DNA from: Ardenticatenaceae bacterium
GTDB taxonomy: Bacteria > Chloroflexota > Anaerolineae > Promineifilales > Promineifilaceae
Assembly: GCA_020634455.1 (NCBI GenBank)
Contig: JACKBQ010000001.1
Location: forward strand, 2,232,001-2,296,000
Length of the DNA: 64,000 nucleotides
Reading direction: 5' to 3'
A program made the translations under genes and the position numbers. Positions 9,146 through 17,376 of this stretch are shown one piece after another (the first letter of the stretch is position 1; every line of letters starts with the position of its first letter). The notes below the pieces were generated by a model. The model was not told the DNA's origin. It saw only the letters and a program-made list of their open reading frames with translations, and made no database searches.

Positions 9146-10489
9146 ATGAGCACTGTTGAACGTCTACCCCCTCACAGTCTGGAAGCCGAAGAAGCGGTTC
9201 TTGGTTCGTTGCTCATTGACCCAGATGCCCTGTTTGAAGTTTCTAACTTTTTGCGCCCCGAAGCGTTTTACCGCACAGCCAACAAATGGATTTATGAAGC
9301 GATTCTAAGCCTGAGCGAACGCCGGGAGCCGCTCGATTTTGTGACACTCACAGAAGAACTGCGGCGGCGCGAACAGCTGGAGGAAGTGGGCGGCGAAGCC
9401 TACGTCATCGGTCTAATTAACGCAGTGCCGACAGCGATCAACGCCCGCAACTACGGCAAACTGGTGGAAGCGGCCGCTTTGCGGCGTAAGCTCATTGGGG
9501 CGGCGGGTACCATCGCCAACCTAGCCTACGACGAAGCGGAAGACATCAACGTGGTCATTGATCGCTCCGAGACGACACTGTTTAGCATTAGCGAGCAGCG
9601 AACCACTCGTGATTTAGTCCCGGTAAAGCAAATTGCTGGCGAATATCTGGATCGAATCCAGCGTCTTATGGAGCAAGGGGATGATATTGTTGGCGTGCCC
9701 ACCGGCTTTACCGATTTGGATCGGCTACTCGGCGGCTTCAATCGATCTGATTTGCTCATTTTTGCCTCACGACCCGGTATGGGCAAGACCAGTTTTCAAA
9801 ACGCCATCGCCCTAACGGCCGCTTTGCGCTACGGTAAGCGAATTGCCATTTTTAACCTGGAAATGTCTGGTGAGCAGTTGGTGCAGCGCATGATCGCCGC
9901 TGAAACCCGTATTGATATCCAGCGGCTGCGGCGTGGCCAACTTCACGAGCATGAAATGCCTATTTTTATGGAAGCTATCGGCCGTTTATCCGAAGCGCGT
10001 ATCTTCATTGACGACACCCCTTCCATTACACCCAATCAACTTCGTACCAAATGCCGTCGCCTCTACGCCGAGCACGGCCTGGATTTGGTGATCATCGACT
10101 ATTTGCAGTTGATGACGGTTGAACGCAGCAGCGGCAACAATCGTGTCATGGAAATCAGCGAAATTTCGCGCAGCTTAAAAGGGCTGGCTCGTGAGTTGGA
10201 CGTGCCCGTGCTGGCCGCCGCCCAGCTCAGCCGTGCTGTGGAGCAGCGGCAAGACAAACATCCCCAACTCTCTGATTTGCGTGATTCCGGTAGTATTGAA
10301 CAAGATGCCGACATCGTTATGTTTTTGTATCGGGACGAATATTACAACCCAGACACCACAGAACGGCCGAATATCGCTGAAATCAGTATTGCCAAACACC
10401 GTAACGGCCCCACCGGCACTATTGACCTCTACTGGCACAGCAAACTGGCCACCTTCCGTAATCTGCAACGCCAGGAAATCAACCTGTAA
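9146..10489 (+). CDS. dnaB: Replicative DNA helicase DnaB
   Basis: DnaB is the hexameric helicase that opens the replication fork and binds primase. The 447-residue protein has the all-helical N-terminal domain (LPPHSLEAEEAVLGSLL, DFVTLTEEL) and a RecA-like C-terminal domain. Walker A is SRPGMGKTS at about residues 207-215, and Walker B is LVIIDYLQLM at about 314. The DNA-binding and arginine-finger regions (AAQLSRAVEQR, LSDLRDSGSIEQDADIVMFLYRDEYY) are intact. There is no intein. It heads a cluster with a DnaD-domain protein and a double helicase loader, so the cluster looks like a primosome operon. The gene has no exact ACGGCCGT copy; one ACGGCCGA is present. Confidence 0.98.
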   Translation: MSTVERLPPHSLEAEEAVLGSLLIDPDALFEVSNFLRPEAFYRTANKWIYEAILSLSERREPLDFVTLTEELRRREQLEEVGGEAYVIGLINAVPTAINARNYGKLVEAAALRRKLIGAAGTIANLAYDEAEDINVVIDRSETTLFSISEQRTTRDLVPVKQIAGEYLDRIQRLMEQGDDIVGVPTGFTDLDRLLGGFNRSDLLIFASRPGMGKTSFQNAIALTAALRYGKRIAIFNLEMSGEQLVQRMIAAETRIDIQRLRRGQLHEHEMPIFMEAIGRLSEARIFIDDTPSITPNQLRTKCRRLYAEHGLDLVIIDYLQLMTVERSSGNNRVMEISEISRSLKGLARELDVPVLAAAQLSRAVEQRQDKHPQLSDLRDSGSIEQDADIVMFLYRDEYYNPDTTERPNIAEISIAKHRNGPTGTIDLYWHSKLATFRNLQRQEINL

Positions 10490-10524
10490 TTGAAACGTCT
10501 CAGTGCCAGGCACTTTTTGCGCTC

Positions 10525-10562
10525 ATTGACAATTAACCATTAACAATTCACAATTAACCATT
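10525..10562. repeat. Heptanucleotide repeat next to the DnaD-domain gene start
   Basis: Five ATT-started heptads (ATTGACA, ATTAACC, ATTAACA, ATTCACA, ATTAACC) run directly into the start codon at 10563. They leave no recognisable Shine-Dalgarno sequence for that gene. The repeat fills most of the 73-base gap after dnaB. Confidence 0.85.
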
Positions 10563-11270
10563 ATGAAAGGTTTCCCCGGCTTCCCAGATGGAAAATTACG
10601 CACCACCGTGGTGCCTAACCTTTTTTTCAGCGACCTGCTGCCCCACATCGACAACCTTGCTGAACTGAAGGTGACGCTGTATGCGTTTTGGGCGATGGGC
10701 CAGAAAGATGGACAGGTGCGTTACCTGCGCCTGACCGACTTTTTGAACGACACGGAGTTTGTCAAGGGCCTCGGCCCAACCACGGTCATCGCCAGCGAAG
10801 CATTGATGGACGGCATCGAGCGGGCCGTGGCGCGGGGTACTTTTTTGCACGTCAACATCGAAAGCGCCGACGGCGTGATGGATTTGTACTTTTTTAACAC
10901 GGAAAAAGGGCGCGCTGCCTTTGAGGGCATTACCAAGGGGGAGTGGCGGCCCAACCCAGACGAAGATGAGCCAATTACGCTGCTGGTGGAACGGCCGAAT
11001 ATCTTCATCCTCTACGAACAAAACATTGGCCCCCTCACCCCGATGGTGGCCGACGAACTGCGCGACGCTGAGCAGACTTACCCCCTGAGATGGGTAGAAG
11101 AAGCGATAGAAACGGCCGTTGCCAACAACGTTCGCAAATGGACCTACATTCGTGCCATCCTGGAAAGATGGCGACAGGAAGGAAAGAAAGATGGAATCGG
11201 CCGGCGAGATACTCAAAAAGAGATACGCCAATCAGTCCCAGATGAATACCGCGACATCATTAAGCGGTAA
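10563..11270 (+). CDS. DnaD-domain primosome protein
   Basis: The 235-residue protein has the DnaD/DnaB_2 C-terminal domain at about residues 140-210. Its markers are YEQNIGPLTPMVADEL and the closing WTYIRAILERW, the usual YxxN-G and W-x-YI-x-x-IL pattern. The N-terminal half (LFFSDLLPHIDNLAELKVTLYAFWAM) resembles a winged-helix oligomerisation domain. In Firmicutes, DnaD helps load DnaB at origins or restart sites; the same job is inferred here from its place between dnaB and a helicase loader. The start codon directly abuts a heptad repeat and has no ribosome site, so translation may be coupled or leaderless. Its last 80 bases overlap the start of the loader gene in another frame. Confidence 0.85.
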   Translation: MKGFPGFPDGKLRTTVVPNLFFSDLLPHIDNLAELKVTLYAFWAMGQKDGQVRYLRLTDFLNDTEFVKGLGPTTVIASEALMDGIERAVARGTFLHVNIESADGVMDLYFFNTEKGRAAFEGITKGEWRPNPDEDEPITLLVERPNIFILYEQNIGPLTPMVADELRDAEQTYPLRWVEEAIETAVANNVRKWTYIRAILERWRQEGKKDGIGRRDTQKEIRQSVPDEYRDIIKR

Positions 11271-12603
11271 CCCGCCCGATGACTCCGCTGAAGGCAGCGG
11301 ACTCGGCAAGCCAGACTGCCCCCACTGCGGCGGGCTAGGCTACGTCATCCCCGACGTACCGCCCGTGGACCCTCGCTTTGGCAAGGCCGTTGCCTGCACC
11401 TGCCGAGCCGCCGAGCGCGAGATGGCCCGCCTGGATGGGCTGCTCAAGCTCAGCCAGCTTGGCGCTCTGCAAGATTGCACCTTTGACTCATTTCTGCCAG
11501 AAGGGCACGGCCTCACCCCCGGCAAGCAGCTAAACCTCAAGTTGGCTTACGATCGCGCCCTGACTTACGCCCAAAAACCGGACGGCTGGCTGGTGCTTAA
11601 GGGTGGTTACGGTTGCGGCAAAACGCATCTGGCCGCGGCCATCGCCAACCAGCGCATTGCGATGGGGCATCCCGCTCTGTTTGTAAACACGCCAGACTTG
11701 CTCGACCACTTACGCGCCACCTTCAGCCCCAACTCACCCACCGGCTACGACGAGCGTTTTGAGCAAATTCGCAACACACCGCTGCTCATCCTGGATGATT
11801 TGGGAGCGCAAAGCAACAGCGACTGGGCGCAAGAAAAGCTGTACCAAATTTTCAACCATCGTTACAACAGCCGCCTGGCGACCGTGGTGACGACCAATTT
11901 GGAGCTGGAAGCGATTGAAATTCGCATTCGCTCACGCATGGTGGACCCCAGCCTGGTGCAGGTTATTCACATCGCCGCGCCGGATTTTCGCCGCGCAGGG
12001 GTCGATCAGGAGCAGTCCGAGCTATCCACACTGAGCCTGCACCATGACCAAACCTTCGACAATTTTGATTTGCGGGAACGTGAACTGCCGCGTGGGCAAG
12101 CGACCAATCTCAACAACGCGTTTGAAACGGCGCGCGAATTTGCGGAAGCGCCCGCCGACTGGCTGGTGTTTAACAGCGTGGGCTTTGGCAACGGCAAGAC
12201 GCATTTGGCGGCGGCCATCGCCAACGAAATTCAAAAAAGAGGGGAGCCGGTGCTGTTCATTCTAGTGCCGGATTTGCTGGATCATTTGCGAGCCACGTTT
12301 AATCCGGCCAGCGGGGCACGCTACGACAAGCGGTTTGATGAGGTAAAAACAGCGCCACTGCTCATTTTGGATGATTTGGGGACGGAGAGTGCGACCGCCT
12401 GGGCGCGGGAAAAGCTGTACCAGTTGTTCAACTATCGCTACACAGCCCGCCTGCCCACGATTATTACCACCGCCACGCCGATTGATGAAATTGACCCGCG
12501 CCTGGCGACGCGGATGCTGGACGGCAGTCGCTGCACCTTCTTTTTGCTGGAAGTGCCCAGTTATCGTGGTGGCATCAAGCCCAAGAGAACCCGTAAACGG
12601 TAA
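11191..12603 (+). CDS. Helicase loader with two tandem DnaC/DnaI-type AAA+ domains
   Basis: The 470-residue protein is about twice the usual size of a DnaC/DnaI loader. Residues 40-70 hold a zinc-ribbon-like motif (CPHCGGLGY and CTC). AAA+ domain 1 has Walker A GGYGCGKTHLA near residue 135, Walker B LLILDDLG and sensor TVVTTN. AAA+ domain 2 has Walker A VGFGNGKTHLA near residue 330, Walker B LLILDDLG and sensor TIITTA. The two halves share long similar stretches such as PDLLDHLRATF, yet differ at many bases, so the duplication is not recent. I chose ATG 11191 because GGAAGGAAAG precedes it. It overlaps the DnaD-domain gene by 80 bases. Its inferred job is to place DnaB on single-stranded DNA. 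Confidence 0.88.
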   Translation: MESAGEILKKRYANQSQMNTATSLSGNPPDDSAEGSGLGKPDCPHCGGLGYVIPDVPPVDPRFGKAVACTCRAAEREMARLDGLLKLSQLGALQDCTFDSFLPEGHGLTPGKQLNLKLAYDRALTYAQKPDGWLVLKGGYGCGKTHLAAAIANQRIAMGHPALFVNTPDLLDHLRATFSPNSPTGYDERFEQIRNTPLLILDDLGAQSNSDWAQEKLYQIFNHRYNSRLATVVTTNLELEAIEIRIRSRMVDPSLVQVIHIAAPDFRRAGVDQEQSELSTLSLHHDQTFDNFDLRERELPRGQATNLNNAFETAREFAEAPADWLVFNSVGFGNGKTHLAAAIANEIQKRGEPVLFILVPDLLDHLRATFNPASGARYDKRFDEVKTAPLLILDDLGTESATAWAREKLYQLFNYRYTARLPTIITTATPIDEIDPRLATRMLDGSRCTFFLLEVPSYRGGIKPKRTRKR

Positions 12604-12638
12604 TCCGTAAACGGTTTACCGATTGCGGATTACCGTTT
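12595..12638. terminator. Two-way terminator-like hairpin built from heptad repeats
   Basis: Arms AAACGGTAATCCG (12595-12607) and its complement (12626-12638) pair perfectly. The loop contains the small palindrome TAAACGGTTTA. The 5' arm includes the TAA stop of the loader gene. It lies between convergent genes and is made of the same GGTAATC/GGTTTAC-like heptads seen at 32528. Confidence 0.6.
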
Positions 12639-12646
12639 GCCAATTA

Positions 12647-13189
12647 CTAGCCGTCTGGAATGGTAAGGATGGTGCCCGCATCCACGCGGTCTGGGTTGGT
12701 GATTTTGTTGGTGTCTACCAGCGCCTGGACGGTGACGCCGTACTGACGGGCAATGGCGGTGAGGTTTTCACCCGGTTGTACGGTGTGGGTTTGGCTGGGG
12801 GGAACGGCCGTTGGAAAATCTTCCGGGTTTACAGGTTCCTCACCAACTGGCGCGGCTTCTTCACCCGCGTCTTCCGCTTCTTCTGGGGTTGTTTCCGGGG
12901 TCGTGGCTGGCCCAGCAGCTTCTGGTTTGAGCGTTTCACCCTCCGCTTCGGTGTTGATGATGGTGGCTGCGGGCTGGTTTTCGCCCAAGATAGCGGGGAC
13001 TATTTGGTTGAAGATATACGGCCGTAACAAGCCAATCACCAGCGCTGTACCCAGCAGCACAACCGCCAAAAATGCAAACTTTATAAGCTCGCCCCGCGTG
13101 TCATCTTCTGGTTCAATTTCATCATCCAGTTCGTAAAACGCTTCTGGCTGCTCATCTATTTCGTACTGCTCAACGTCTGCTTCGCTCAT
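12647..13189 (-). CDS. Single-pass membrane protein with C-terminal LysM domain
   Basis: The 180-residue protein has an acidic cytoplasmic N terminus (about 35 residues), one membrane segment at about 37-58, and an acidic Pro/Thr/Glu-rich linker. It ends in one LysM domain at about 133-178 (THTVQPGENLTAIARQYGVTVQALVDTNKI in outline). LysM binds glycans with N-acetylglucosamine, so the protein probably links the membrane to the cell wall or an outer glycan layer. There is no catalytic domain. It converges on the helicase-loader gene and diverges from the secreted protein at 13317. Confidence 0.88.
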   Translation of the reverse strand: MSEADVEQYEIDEQPEAFYELDDEIEPEDDTRGELIKFAFLAVVLLGTALVIGLLRPYIFNQIVPAILGENQPAATIINTEAEGETLKPEAAGPATTPETTPEEAEDAGEEAAPVGEEPVNPEDFPTAVPPSQTHTVQPGENLTAIARQYGVTVQALVDTNKITNPDRVDAGTILTIPDG

Positions 13190-13247
13190 GTGAACTTCTC
13201 CTACAAATCATGGGCTGACAACATTATGACAAATGGTGCCACAGATT

Positions 13248-13294
13248 AGCAGGCTTGCCTAGTTTGGTCAAGCCTGCTCTGAATCTGATAGAAT
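13248..13294 (+). promoter_or_regulatory. Promoter with overlapping palindrome for the 13317 gene
   Basis: TGATAGAAT at 13286-13294 fits an extended -10 box. Immediately upstream, arms AGCAGGCTTG (13248-13257) and its complement (13269-13278) form a perfect 10-bp inverted repeat across the -35 zone. The position suits a repressor or activator site. The regulator is unknown. Confidence 0.4.
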
Positions 13295-13316
13295 CCACCT
13301 GTTCAGGGAGATTTTT

Positions 13317-14033
13317 ATGAGACAAGCGAAACGCGTAGCGGCACTGCTGCTGGCACTTCTGATGATGTGTGGTCTGGCAGGCGCAAATTGGCAAACAATC
13401 CAGGCCGGAAGCGATAAATTCCTTTATTTGCCACTTGTAAGCGTACCTTCGCTAGGGCCAAATCTGCTGCCCAACGGCTCCTTTGAGCAAGGCTGGTACC
13501 ACATAGACAACATACCGGAGTTGCAAATTCCCCATGGCTGGCAGTTTACCTACGCCGACGGTGCCAACCCGCTCGACCCAGACCCTTGGAACGTGTGGGT
13601 ACGCCCCGAAACGCGCGTGCTGCCTTCCGCATTTTTGCCGCCAGAGGAACATGAATTGTTTATTTGGGATGGCGACCAGACGGTGAAAGTGTTCAAAGGA
13701 TTTGGCGCGATTCAGTTTGAGTTAACTACAAATATGTGGCTACAACCCGGCAGCTACATTCTAGTCATCAACGTTTTCCCCGATTTGGTAGTGGGCTATG
13801 ATAACGGGCAAAAAATCTGGGCGCCGGACCCACTTTCTGGTGAGGTGAAGCTGATTGCGGGCAACGGCACGACAGGCTGGCTTCTGCCCAAATTCGGCCA
13901 GAAAAACAGTTTCCAGGCACGATTTACGATCACTACGCCGCAAACCGTAAAGATTGGCGCTGCCATGCGCGGGCGCTGGGCAATTGAAAATAATGGCTGG
14001 TTTCTGGATGATTGGGGATTGTACAAGCCGTGA
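13317..14033 (+). CDS. Secreted protein with jelly-roll-like domain, YLPLV motif
   Basis: The 238-residue protein has a signal peptide (MRQAKRVAALLLALLMMCG, cleaved near residue 23-30). A short FLYLPLVSVPS stretch follows, then a beta-rich domain that begins LLPNGSFEQGW. That opening is typical of carbohydrate-binding-like jelly-roll modules found in secreted Chloroflexota proteins. It is rich in Trp, which fits glycan binding, but no catalytic residues are visible. The function is unknown. The gene has its own promoter with a palindrome. Confidence 0.75.
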   Translation: MRQAKRVAALLLALLMMCGLAGANWQTIQAGSDKFLYLPLVSVPSLGPNLLPNGSFEQGWYHIDNIPELQIPHGWQFTYADGANPLDPDPWNVWVRPETRVLPSAFLPPEEHELFIWDGDQTVKVFKGFGAIQFELTTNMWLQPGSYILVINVFPDLVVGYDNGQKIWAPDPLSGEVKLIAGNGTTGWLLPKFGQKNSFQARFTITTPQTVKIGAAMRGRWAIENNGWFLDDWGLYKP

Positions 14034-14102
14034 GCACGGTGCCGATTGCTACCTATTCAGCATGGAAATTATGCCAAGAGAATTGGTTAAGGTGATAATA
14101 AG

Positions 14103-14420
14103 ATGCCCATTGTGAATGGTGAACTGGTGGCATATTGGGAACAGGGTTGGGAAGGGCGAATTGAGTTTGCTTTCCAGGATGCGGCGTCCACAATGCCCCA
14201 TTTTCTGCGCAAAGGGGATCGGTTAGCCATCTACGCAGAAGATGGCACAACGCTGTGGTCTGGCGAAATTGAGTGGGTCCGCCGCCGTCTTTGGGACCGT
14301 CATAGGCTGGACGCAGGCATCTGGTCTTACCAGAAGCAGCGAGGCGTGGGGTACGGCCGTTGGCTGGCCTGGTTCTGGCACAAACCGCCTCTAAAAGCGC
14401 GTTTGGAAGTGAAAGCGTAA
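14103..14420 (+). CDS. Small hypothetical protein
   Basis: I do not recognise this 105-residue protein. It is soluble, rich in Trp (11 residues) and Arg, and has a compact beta-like pattern (GRIEFAFQD, DRLAIYAEDGTTLWSGEIEWV). There is no signal peptide or membrane segment. AAGGTGATAATAAG before the ATG gives a weak ribosome site. One ACGGCCGT lies inside it, as in most genes here. It converges on the gene at 14428 with a gap of seven bases. Confidence 0.6.
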   Translation: MPIVNGELVAYWEQGWEGRIEFAFQDAASTMPHFLRKGDRLAIYAEDGTTLWSGEIEWVRRRLWDRHRLDAGIWSYQKQRGVGYGRWLAWFWHKPPLKARLEVKA

Positions 14421-14427
14421 ACGGCCG

Positions 14428-14739
14428 TTAACCCACAGATGCAGGTAAAAAGAGCTTACGTACGGCCGTTCCAGCATAAACACCCACAAGGGCAATTGCC
14501 AGCGCCACCAAACTGGCAAAGCTACCCTGCCGGACAATGCCCGCCAGCGGAATGCCCCCGCCAATGAGCAGCGCCCACAGCCACGGCCGTTTCGGGGCCA
14601 TCAGCCCAAATAACCCTGACGCCAGCAAAACCAGCATGACGATAATTCCGGTATCGTCCCAACCCGGCGACTGATCAATAAATGCCAGCCCAATGCCCAC
14701 ACCTGCCGCTGCTAAACCAACAAGCCACTGTTTGTTCAT
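14428..14739 (-). CDS. Small polytopic membrane protein
   Basis: This 103-residue protein is almost wholly hydrophobic, with about four membrane segments (roughly 4-20, 31-47, 52-67 and 75-93). I do not recognise a family. Its start overlaps the stop of the upstream kinase/methyltransferase gene by four bases (ATGA), so the two are co-transcribed and translationally coupled. No functional motif is visible. Confidence 0.7.
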   Translation of the reverse strand: MNKQWLVGLAAAGVGIGLAFIDQSPGWDDTGIIVMLVLLASGLFGLMAPKRPWLWALLIGGGIPLAGIVRQGSFASLVALAIALVGVYAGTAVRKLFLPASVG

Positions 14740-16094
14740 GTGCTGCCTCCGCTGCGCCGGGCGATGAACACCATCATCCGGCTGGAATTGTTAAATGGCT
14801 CCCGCTGCCAGTTGCCATACACTTGCTCAATTATAAACCCGGCTTTACTTAGCGAGTTGCTAATTTCGGCATAGCTGCGATAACGGAGCGTGCTGGTGAC
14901 CACCAACACTTCCCCCGTCTTTTTGAACAGATTGTAGCCCCGGAATTGAACACGGGCGTTTTCCACCCCCACCACCTCCAGCCACGTTTCCACCGGGCCG
15001 TGTGGCGTCTCCAGTTGGGTCAGTGTGGTTGCCGGGTTCCACTGCTCCCAGCCACGGTCCGCCGGATTGCGGCTTTCAAAGGCCAGATGCCCGCCAGGGC
15101 GCAAGGCGGCATGGATATGGCCCAAAGTGGTCGCCCACTGCTCATCGTCCAGGAAGACTTGCGCCACGTTGCTGGTCATCAATACCAGGTCGGCGTTGGG
15201 TGTGCCCAGCGCGCTTGAATTACCCTCGACCCACGTGACCTGCTCCGCGCCGGGCTGGCGGCGGGCGTAGGCCAGCATCGCCGCTGCCGGATCGACGCCT
15301 GTCACTTTTCGGCCGTCCACAGCCAGTTGGCGGGTGAGCAAGCCAGTCCCGCAGCCCAGATCGAGAATCTGCTGCGCGTGAAGCTCGTCGGCTAGCTGAA
15401 GGAAAAAGTCAAAGTCTGGCCCGTGCGGATTTTCAATGTCGTACAGGTCTACCAGGCGCGGGTCGGTGTAATGTCGGTCTAGTTGGGTCAGCGGCTCGCC
15501 AGGTTTTGCGGAGGCGTTCAAACCTAAATTTTGCACAATCGTTTCGCAGACCTGTTCTGGTGTTTGCTCGCCCGTGTAAATGATTTGGGTAGCCAGTTGA
15601 CGGCTGGAGGGATGGTTGACAAAGTGGGCGTTTAGCCGCAGCGCTTCCGGGTTGACCGTTCCAGCTACTTCTTGCAGCAGTTGGGCTAAGCGTGTGTTGA
15701 CAACGGCCGTTGCCTCCGCCAAATCTGGGGTAGGCAGCAGCAAAATGACGTGCGCCACAGTGGCCAAGGCTTGCTGGACGCGGGCAAATAAAGCCGCATC
15801 CTCATACACACCGTTCCCCGCGCCAAAGTCCAAGACGCAGCCGGGGAAATCCTGCACCGCGCGCTCCACGGCATACGCTTCAAACGGTTTCCAGTAGTTG
15901 GACCGTTCTAGCAAACCCGGTTCGCTGCTGCGCAAAAGGGTGGCCATCTGTTCATCGTAGCCAATTTCTTGGTAATAATCCCAGCGCAGCCGATCCAGCT
16001 CCACATGGGCCATGCCCAGGCGCGTGGCCAGCAGTCGGGCGGTGCTGCTTTTGCCCGCACACATCGGGCCGATTAGGGCAATTGTGTCACACAT
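14736..16094 (-). CDS. Fusion of P-loop kinase and class I methyltransferase
   Basis: The 452-residue protein joins two enzymes. Residues 1-185 are a shikimate/adenylate-kinase-like P-loop domain, with Walker A GPMCAGKSS at 9-17 and the following helix TARLLATRLGMAHVELD. Residues 205-450 are a SAM-dependent methyltransferase, with motif I ILDLGCGTGLL near 243 and the acidic residue in VTGVDPAAAML. The substrates are unknown for both halves; the methyltransferase end is of the small-molecule type. A short Pro/Gly linker separates them. The gene is the first of a two-gene unit with the membrane protein at 14428. Confidence 0.85.
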   Translation of the reverse strand: MCDTIALIGPMCAGKSSTARLLATRLGMAHVELDRLRWDYYQEIGYDEQMATLLRSSEPGLLERSNYWKPFEAYAVERAVQDFPGCVLDFGAGNGVYEDAALFARVQQALATVAHVILLLPTPDLAEATAVVNTRLAQLLQEVAGTVNPEALRLNAHFVNHPSSRQLATQIIYTGEQTPEQVCETIVQNLGLNASAKPGEPLTQLDRHYTDPRLVDLYDIENPHGPDFDFFLQLADELHAQQILDLGCGTGLLTRQLAVDGRKVTGVDPAAAMLAYARRQPGAEQVTWVEGNSSALGTPNADLVLMTSNVAQVFLDDEQWATTLGHIHAALRPGGHLAFESRNPADRGWEQWNPATTLTQLETPHGPVETWLEVVGVENARVQFRGYNLFKKTGEVLVVTSTLRYRSYAEISNSLSKAGFIIEQVYGNWQREPFNNSSRMMVFIARRSGGST

Positions 16095-16238
16095 TGACGC
16101 TCCTCTGGTTGGTTTTGGGTGCCGCGTTCATTGTCAAAATCAGGCAGGCAATTTTATCGGTTGTGCTGGTGAATTGCTAAAGAGAGTTCATGAGCGCAAT
16201 ACGTGCCACTGGGTACTTTTGCTCAAAAAACAAATGGG

Positions 16239-16298
16239 ACGCTGATTGACGCTGATGACGCTGATTTTGCTTTTGTTTATCTGCGTTTATCAGCGTCT
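16239..16298. repeat. Dispersed intergenic repeat, GACGCTGAT units and inverted half
   Basis: Three direct GACGCTGATt/g units are followed by the inverted half (ATCTGCGTTTATCAGCGTC). It lies within the 325-base spacer 16095-16419, which also carries the promoter region of the next gene. Similar designs appear at 38022 and 58040. Confidence 0.7.
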
Positions 16299-16360
16299 TG
16301 TTTCCCCCTGACAAACTGCATTTTCCAAGATGACATTCCTCACTTCAGTAAAACTATTAT

Positions 16361-16400
16361 TGGACGTATCCTATACAAACAATACTGGACTTATCTTATA
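16361..16400 (+). promoter_or_regulatory. Direct-repeat operator/promoter before the polyferredoxin-PadR operon
   Basis: TGGACGTATCCTATA at 16361-16375 and TGGACTTATCTTATA at 16386-16400 match at 13 of 15 positions and start 25 bases apart. They lie 20-60 bases before the start at 16420, overlapping any promoter. Because the second gene of the operon is a PadR regulator, autoregulation through these repeats is a fair inference. Confidence 0.4.
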
Positions 16401-16419
16401 TAGGTTTGTGAGGAAAAAC

Positions 16420-17373
16420 ATGACACGTGTGGCATTGCCCTTCAAAATTGATAAACAGTTTAGCTGGAAAAAGCTCCTGGTTCCGGCCCTTACCGCTGGC
16501 GCGTTCTGGACGCTGGCGATTGTTTCTTTTGTTCTCAGCGGGCAGGCCTTTGCCCTGATCAACTTTGGCTACCTGGGTACAGCCTTGGGGCTGGGGCTAG
16601 GTTTGTACGCCATCCTGCCCAAGCCGCAGAAGCCAGTAGGGCGGCGCATCTCGCTGCTGCTCATCGGCCTGTACCTGTTTGGCTTTGTCGGGCTGCTGGG
16701 GCGCGAAAACATCCAGATGGAAGGGGTGTGGTGGAGTTTGATTAATGGCACGTATTATGCGGCCGTTTGGCATTACCTGGTTGCCAAAATTGTGGGGCCG
16801 CTGCTGTTTGGGCGGCTCTGGTGCGGCTGGGCCTGCTGGTCAGTGATGGTGTTTGACCTGCTGCCCTACAAACGTTCCGCTGGGCGGCTGCCGGGGCGGT
16901 GGGATTGGCTGCGCTATGGTCACGTGGCGCTCAGTCTGGCGGTGGCGTTGGTGGTGTGGCGGCTGCTGGGCATCCAAATTGGCACCAACTCCGGCGCAGC
17001 GATTAGCTGGTTTTTGGCGGGTAATGGGCTGTATTACGCTGTAGGCATCGGCCTGGCGGTATTCCTCAAAGATAACCGCGCCTTTTGCAAATACCTGTGC
17101 CCGGTGGCCGTGCCGCTCAAGCTCGCCAGCCGCTTCTCGCTGCTGAAGATTGGCACCATAGCCGCCAACTGCAACAACTGCGGCGCGTGCGAAAAAGTGT
17201 GCCCGATGGACATCCAGATTACCGATTACGTGCAGGCCCACCAGAGGGTGCTTTCCACGGAATGCACCCTGTGCCAGACGTGCGTCACCGCTTGCGCCAA
17301 AGATGCGCTCAAGCTGTCCACTGGTTTTGACGTGGGTGGGAAAGAGTCGTTGCGGCTGCGAGTGGAGGGATAA
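16420..17373 (+). CDS. Membrane polyferredoxin, NapH/CcoG-like 4Fe-4S protein
   Basis: The 317-residue protein has about five membrane segments. One membrane-side motif, WCGWACW, precedes the helices, and KYLCPVAVPLK follows them. A C-terminal pair of 4Fe-4S clusters is given by CNNCGACEKVCPMD and CTLCQTCVTACAKD. This layout is that of NapH-, CcoG- and RdxA-like electron carriers, which pass electrons between the quinone pool and another redox protein. The partner is not encoded nearby. I chose ATG 16420 because GTGAGGA precedes it. Three bases separate it from the PadR gene, so the two form an operon. Confidence 0.88.
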   Translation: MTRVALPFKIDKQFSWKKLLVPALTAGAFWTLAIVSFVLSGQAFALINFGYLGTALGLGLGLYAILPKPQKPVGRRISLLLIGLYLFGFVGLLGRENIQMEGVWWSLINGTYYAAVWHYLVAKIVGPLLFGRLWCGWACWSVMVFDLLPYKRSAGRLPGRWDWLRYGHVALSLAVALVVWRLLGIQIGTNSGAAISWFLAGNGLYYAVGIGLAVFLKDNRAFCKYLCPVAVPLKLASRFSLLKIGTIAANCNNCGACEKVCPMDIQITDYVQAHQRVLSTECTLCQTCVTACAKDALKLSTGFDVGGKESLRLRVEG

Positions 17374-17376
17374 GAG

